A program made the translations under genes and the position numbers. A stretch of DNA of 14,218 nucleotides from an uncultured Christensenellaceae bacterium. GTDB lineage: Bacteria; Bacillota; Clostridia; Christensenellales; UBA3700. Where the stretch lies: NCBI GenBank assembly GCA_910587685.1, contig CAJUMY010000011.1, positions 1 to 14,218 of the forward strand. Direction: 5' to 3'. Below are positions 12,291 to 14,218 of the stretch, piece after piece. Each line of letters starts with the position of its first letter. The stretch's first letter is position 1. Under the pieces are notes generated by a model. It made no database searches and was not told where the DNA came from. It worked only from the letters and a program-made list of their open reading frames with translations.

Positions 12291-14218
12291 TTATTCATCT
12301 TCGCTTTTGGCTATATCTCCGTCTGAGCAGTGTACAACGTAATTACCTGTTTCATTATTCCACATGTCATCTTTTTCGACAGCTTTCCATTGTTCTTTCG
12401 TGCCGTTAAACGTTATGCTTGTAAGGGAACTGCAACCGTAAAACGCTTGCCAGCTGATACTTGTTATGCTATCGGGTATAATTATATTTGTAAGACTGCT
12501 ACAATTATAAAACGCACTCTCGCTGAGACGTTCTCCACTTGTAATAACTACCGTTTTTAATTCTGAATTCCTTATAGAACTGCAAGCAATGGCGGGTATT
12601 GTAGCCGTTTCAATAGGACAACCGTTGAACGCAGAACTGTCGATACTTTCTACGCTGTCAGGTATAGTTATGCTTGTAAGACTACTACAATAGCCGAAAC
12701 TACTATGGATATTTGTTACGCTGCGGGGTATGATTATGCATGTAAGGCTACTACACTTAAAGAATGCAAGAATGCCGATACTTGTTATGCTCTCGGGTAT
12801 GATTACATTTGTTAGACTACTGCAACCATAAAACGCTTGCCTACCGATACTTGTTATACTGTCAGATATTGTTATGCTCGTTAAGCTACTACAATTATAG
12901 AACGCATCCTCATCAATCCTTTCACCGCTCGTAATAACTACCGTTTTTAATTCTGAATTCCTTATAGAACTGCAAGCAATGGCGGGTATTGTCGCCGTTT
13001 CAATAGGACAACCGTTGAACACAAAACTGCCGATACTTTCTACACTGTCGGGTATTGTTATGCTAGTTAAACTACTACAATTATTGAACGCATCATCTCC
13101 GATACTTGTTATGCTATCGGGTATGATTACGCGTGTTAGACTACTGCAATTATTGAACACAAAACTGTAAATCTTCGTTACGCTGTCGGGTATTGTTATG
13201 CTTGTAAGGCTACTGCAACCATAGAACGCTTCATAGCCGATACTCGTTACACTGTCGGGTATTGTTATGCTTGTAATATTGCAACCTCTGAACGCACGAA
13301 CTCCGATACTAGTTACGCTATCGGGTATTGTTATGCTTATAAGACTACTGCAACCATAGAACGTTTCATCGCCTATACTCGTTACGCCGTCGGGTATTGT
13401 GATACTTGTAAGGTTACTGCAACCTTTGAACGCACTACTGCCTATACTTGTTACGCCGTCAATTATTGTTATACTTTTAAGTGAACTGCAGCCGCTGAAC
13501 GCAGCATCGCCTATACTCGTTACGCTGTCGGGTATTGTTATGCTTGTAAGGCTACTGCAACCATAGAACGCTTCATCGCCTATACTCGTTACGCTGTCGG
13601 GTATTGTTATGCTTGTAAGGCTACTGCAACCATAGAACGCTTCATCGCCGATACTCGCTACGCTGTTGGGTATTGTTATGCTTGTAATATCGCAACCTTT
13701 GAACGCACGATCTTTGATACCAGTTACAGGACTGCCTTTATATACAGTTGCAATCACAATATCCGTATCAGTTGCCGTTCCTATGCCCGTTACAAGTATT
13801 TCACCGCCGATAACGGCATATTTAAGTCCTTCGGTAGGAGCGAAAGGGTCTTTTTTTCCGCAAACGCAATTACCATTCGTAAAGTCGTGTTCAGCGTAAC
13901 CGTCTTTTTGCAAATTTTCCGTAACCGCGCATCCGTCAGCCGTACAATTATGCCAGTGGTGCGTTTCATCGCTTTCCCAACTCTGCGACCATACGTGAGT
14001 ATGGGGCGCAGCTTTTCCGCAAACGCAATTACCATTCGTAAAGTCGTGCTCAGCGTAACCGTCTTTTTGCGAATTATCCGTAACCGCGCATCCGTCAGCT
14101 GTACAATCATGCCAGTGGTGCGTTTCATCGCTTTCCCAACTCTGCGACCATACGTGAGCGTGAGGCGCAGCTTTTCCGCAAACGCAATTACCATTCGTAA
14201 AGTCGTGCTCAGCGTAAC
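12291..14218 (-). CDS. BspA-type leucine-rich-repeat surface protein, 5' end outside the window
   Basis: The minus-strand frame stays open to the right edge, so this is the C-terminal 641 residues or so of a longer protein. First come His/Cys/Trp-rich 53-residue repeats (YAEHDFTNGNCVCGK, HVWSQSW, THHWH and CTADGCAVT). A short linker follows (KKDPFAPTEGLKYAV), then about 20 leucine-rich repeats of 23 residues of the LTSITIPDSVTSIGDEAFYG type (LRR_5 family). The end (FNGTKEQWKAV, then an acidic tail) is typical of BspA-like proteins. These are usually secreted or surface proteins that bind host or bacterial partners. No LPXTG or membrane anchor is at the C-terminus; any signal peptide would be off the edge. 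A TTG near 13913 could be mistaken for a start, but the frame clearly continues upstream. Confidence 0.9.
   Translation of the reverse strand, partial: YAEHDFTNGNCVCGKAAPHAHVWSQSWESDETHHWHDCTADGCAVTDNSQKDGYAEHDFTNGNCVCGKAAPHTHVWSQSWESDETHHWHNCTADGCAVTENLQKDGYAEHDFTNGNCVCGKKDPFAPTEGLKYAVIGGEILVTGIGTATDTDIVIATVYKGSPVTGIKDRAFKGCDITSITIPNSVASIGDEAFYGCSSLTSITIPDSVTSIGDEAFYGCSSLTSITIPDSVTSIGDAAFSGCSSLKSITIIDGVTSIGSSAFKGCSNLTSITIPDGVTSIGDETFYGCSSLISITIPDSVTSIGVRAFRGCNITSITIPDSVTSIGYEAFYGCSSLTSITIPDSVTKIYSFVFNNCSSLTRVIIPDSITSIGDDAFNNCSSLTSITIPDSVESIGSFVFNGCPIETATIPAIACSSIRNSELKTVVITSGERIDEDAFYNCSSLTSITISDSITSIGRQAFYGCSSLTNVIIPESITSIGILAFFKCSSLTCIIIPRSVTNIHSSFGYCSSLTSITIPDSVESIDSSAFNGCPIETATIPAIACSSIRNSELKTVVITSGERLSESAFYNCSSLTNIIIPDSITSISWQAFYGCSSLTSITFNGTKEQWKAVEKDDMWNNETGNYVVHCSDGDIAKSEDE
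12541..13079 (-). repeat. Segmental duplication inside the LRR region, 390-bp offset
   Basis: The segment 12541-12689 repeats at 12931-13079. The first 62 bases of each copy are identical and the rest differ at scattered positions. The repeat encodes the irregular unit IETATIPAIACSSIRNS followed by ELKTVVITSGER, which breaks the regular 23-residue pattern twice, 130 residues apart. It looks like a recent multi-unit duplication. Confidence 0.85.
13505..13642 (-). repeat. Two identical 69-bp LRR units in tandem
   Basis: Bases 13505-13573 and 13574-13642 are identical, each encoding one 23-residue leucine-rich repeat. Neighbouring units differ by a few bases. Identity including silent sites points to recent duplication or gene conversion, not to selection on the protein alone. 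Confidence 0.9.
13855..14218 (-). repeat. 159-bp tandem repeat encoding His/Cys-rich modules
   Basis: Two full copies (about 13855-14013 and 14014-14172) and a partial third run to the window edge with an exact 159-bp period, so the frame is kept. The full copies differ at only about eight or nine positions by eye. The array probably continues beyond the right edge. Confidence 0.93.

Noticed and set aside
13900..13913. TTG near 13913 as the start of the LRR protein
   Set aside because: The same frame continues upstream through the 53-residue repeats to the window edge, so the gene is truncated by the window, not started here.
13790..14194. Minus-strand frame encoding repeats in a different frame from the LRR protein
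   Set aside because: It is a frame-shifted shadow of the 159-bp repeats. The repeat period is a multiple of three, so all frames stay open; the frame continuous with the LRR region is the real one.

Overview
The window reads as chromosomal DNA from a fermentative, strictly anaerobic Firmicute, probably an uncultured gut Clostridia lineage. The evidence is a pyruvate formate-lyase system, ECF-type vitamin transporters, FMN and ZTP riboswitches, rubrerythrin-type oxygen defence, strong consensus sigma-A promoters, and a BspA-type leucine-rich-repeat surface protein. The taxonomic placement is inference; no rRNA or other marker gene is present. Every gene I accept lies on the minus strand, so transcription runs from high to low coordinates.

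From the left: a terminator (7-60), then pflB-pflA (3064-110), driven by a good promoter and a ZTP (pfl-motif) riboswitch. Next upstream is a riboflavin ECF S component (4092-3463) behind a near-perfect promoter, an FMN riboswitch, an intrinsic terminator and a hairpin that covers the ribosome binding site. A large-subunit (HPII-type) catalase (6803-4647) follows with its own terminator and a palindrome over its likely promoter. Then comes a two-gene oxygen-defence operon: a flavin reductase-rubredoxin fusion and rubrerythrin, which share a 4-base stop/start overlap.

From 10.7 to 8.4 kb a three-gene operon has overlapping reading frames: an aldo/keto reductase with two 4Fe-4S clusters, an ECF S component of unknown substrate, and a DUF1893 deaminase-fold protein. 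It has a strong promoter and a leader of about 170 nt that ends in an attenuator-like hairpin. From 11.97 to 10.8 kb lies a cluster of three uncharacterised genes: a small two-helix membrane protein, a 58-residue acidic protein, and a DUF1614-like multipass membrane protein whose start codon sits directly behind a terminator-like hairpin. From 12.3 kb to the right edge is the 3' part of a large repeat protein: His/Cys/Trp-rich 53-residue repeats followed by about 20 BspA-type leucine-rich repeats. Its 5' end lies outside the window.

Together the genes describe an anaerobe that makes formate and acetyl-CoA by a glycyl-radical enzyme. It appears to tie that step to one-carbon/purine status through ZTP, take up riboflavin under FMN control, and protect its oxygen-sensitive enzymes with catalase and rubredoxin/rubrerythrin systems. 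The most interesting material is regulatory: two metabolite riboswitches in adjacent transcription units with unusual downstream regions, and several unexplained palindromes and leaders. I saw no tRNA, rRNA, CRISPR array, transposase or phage gene.
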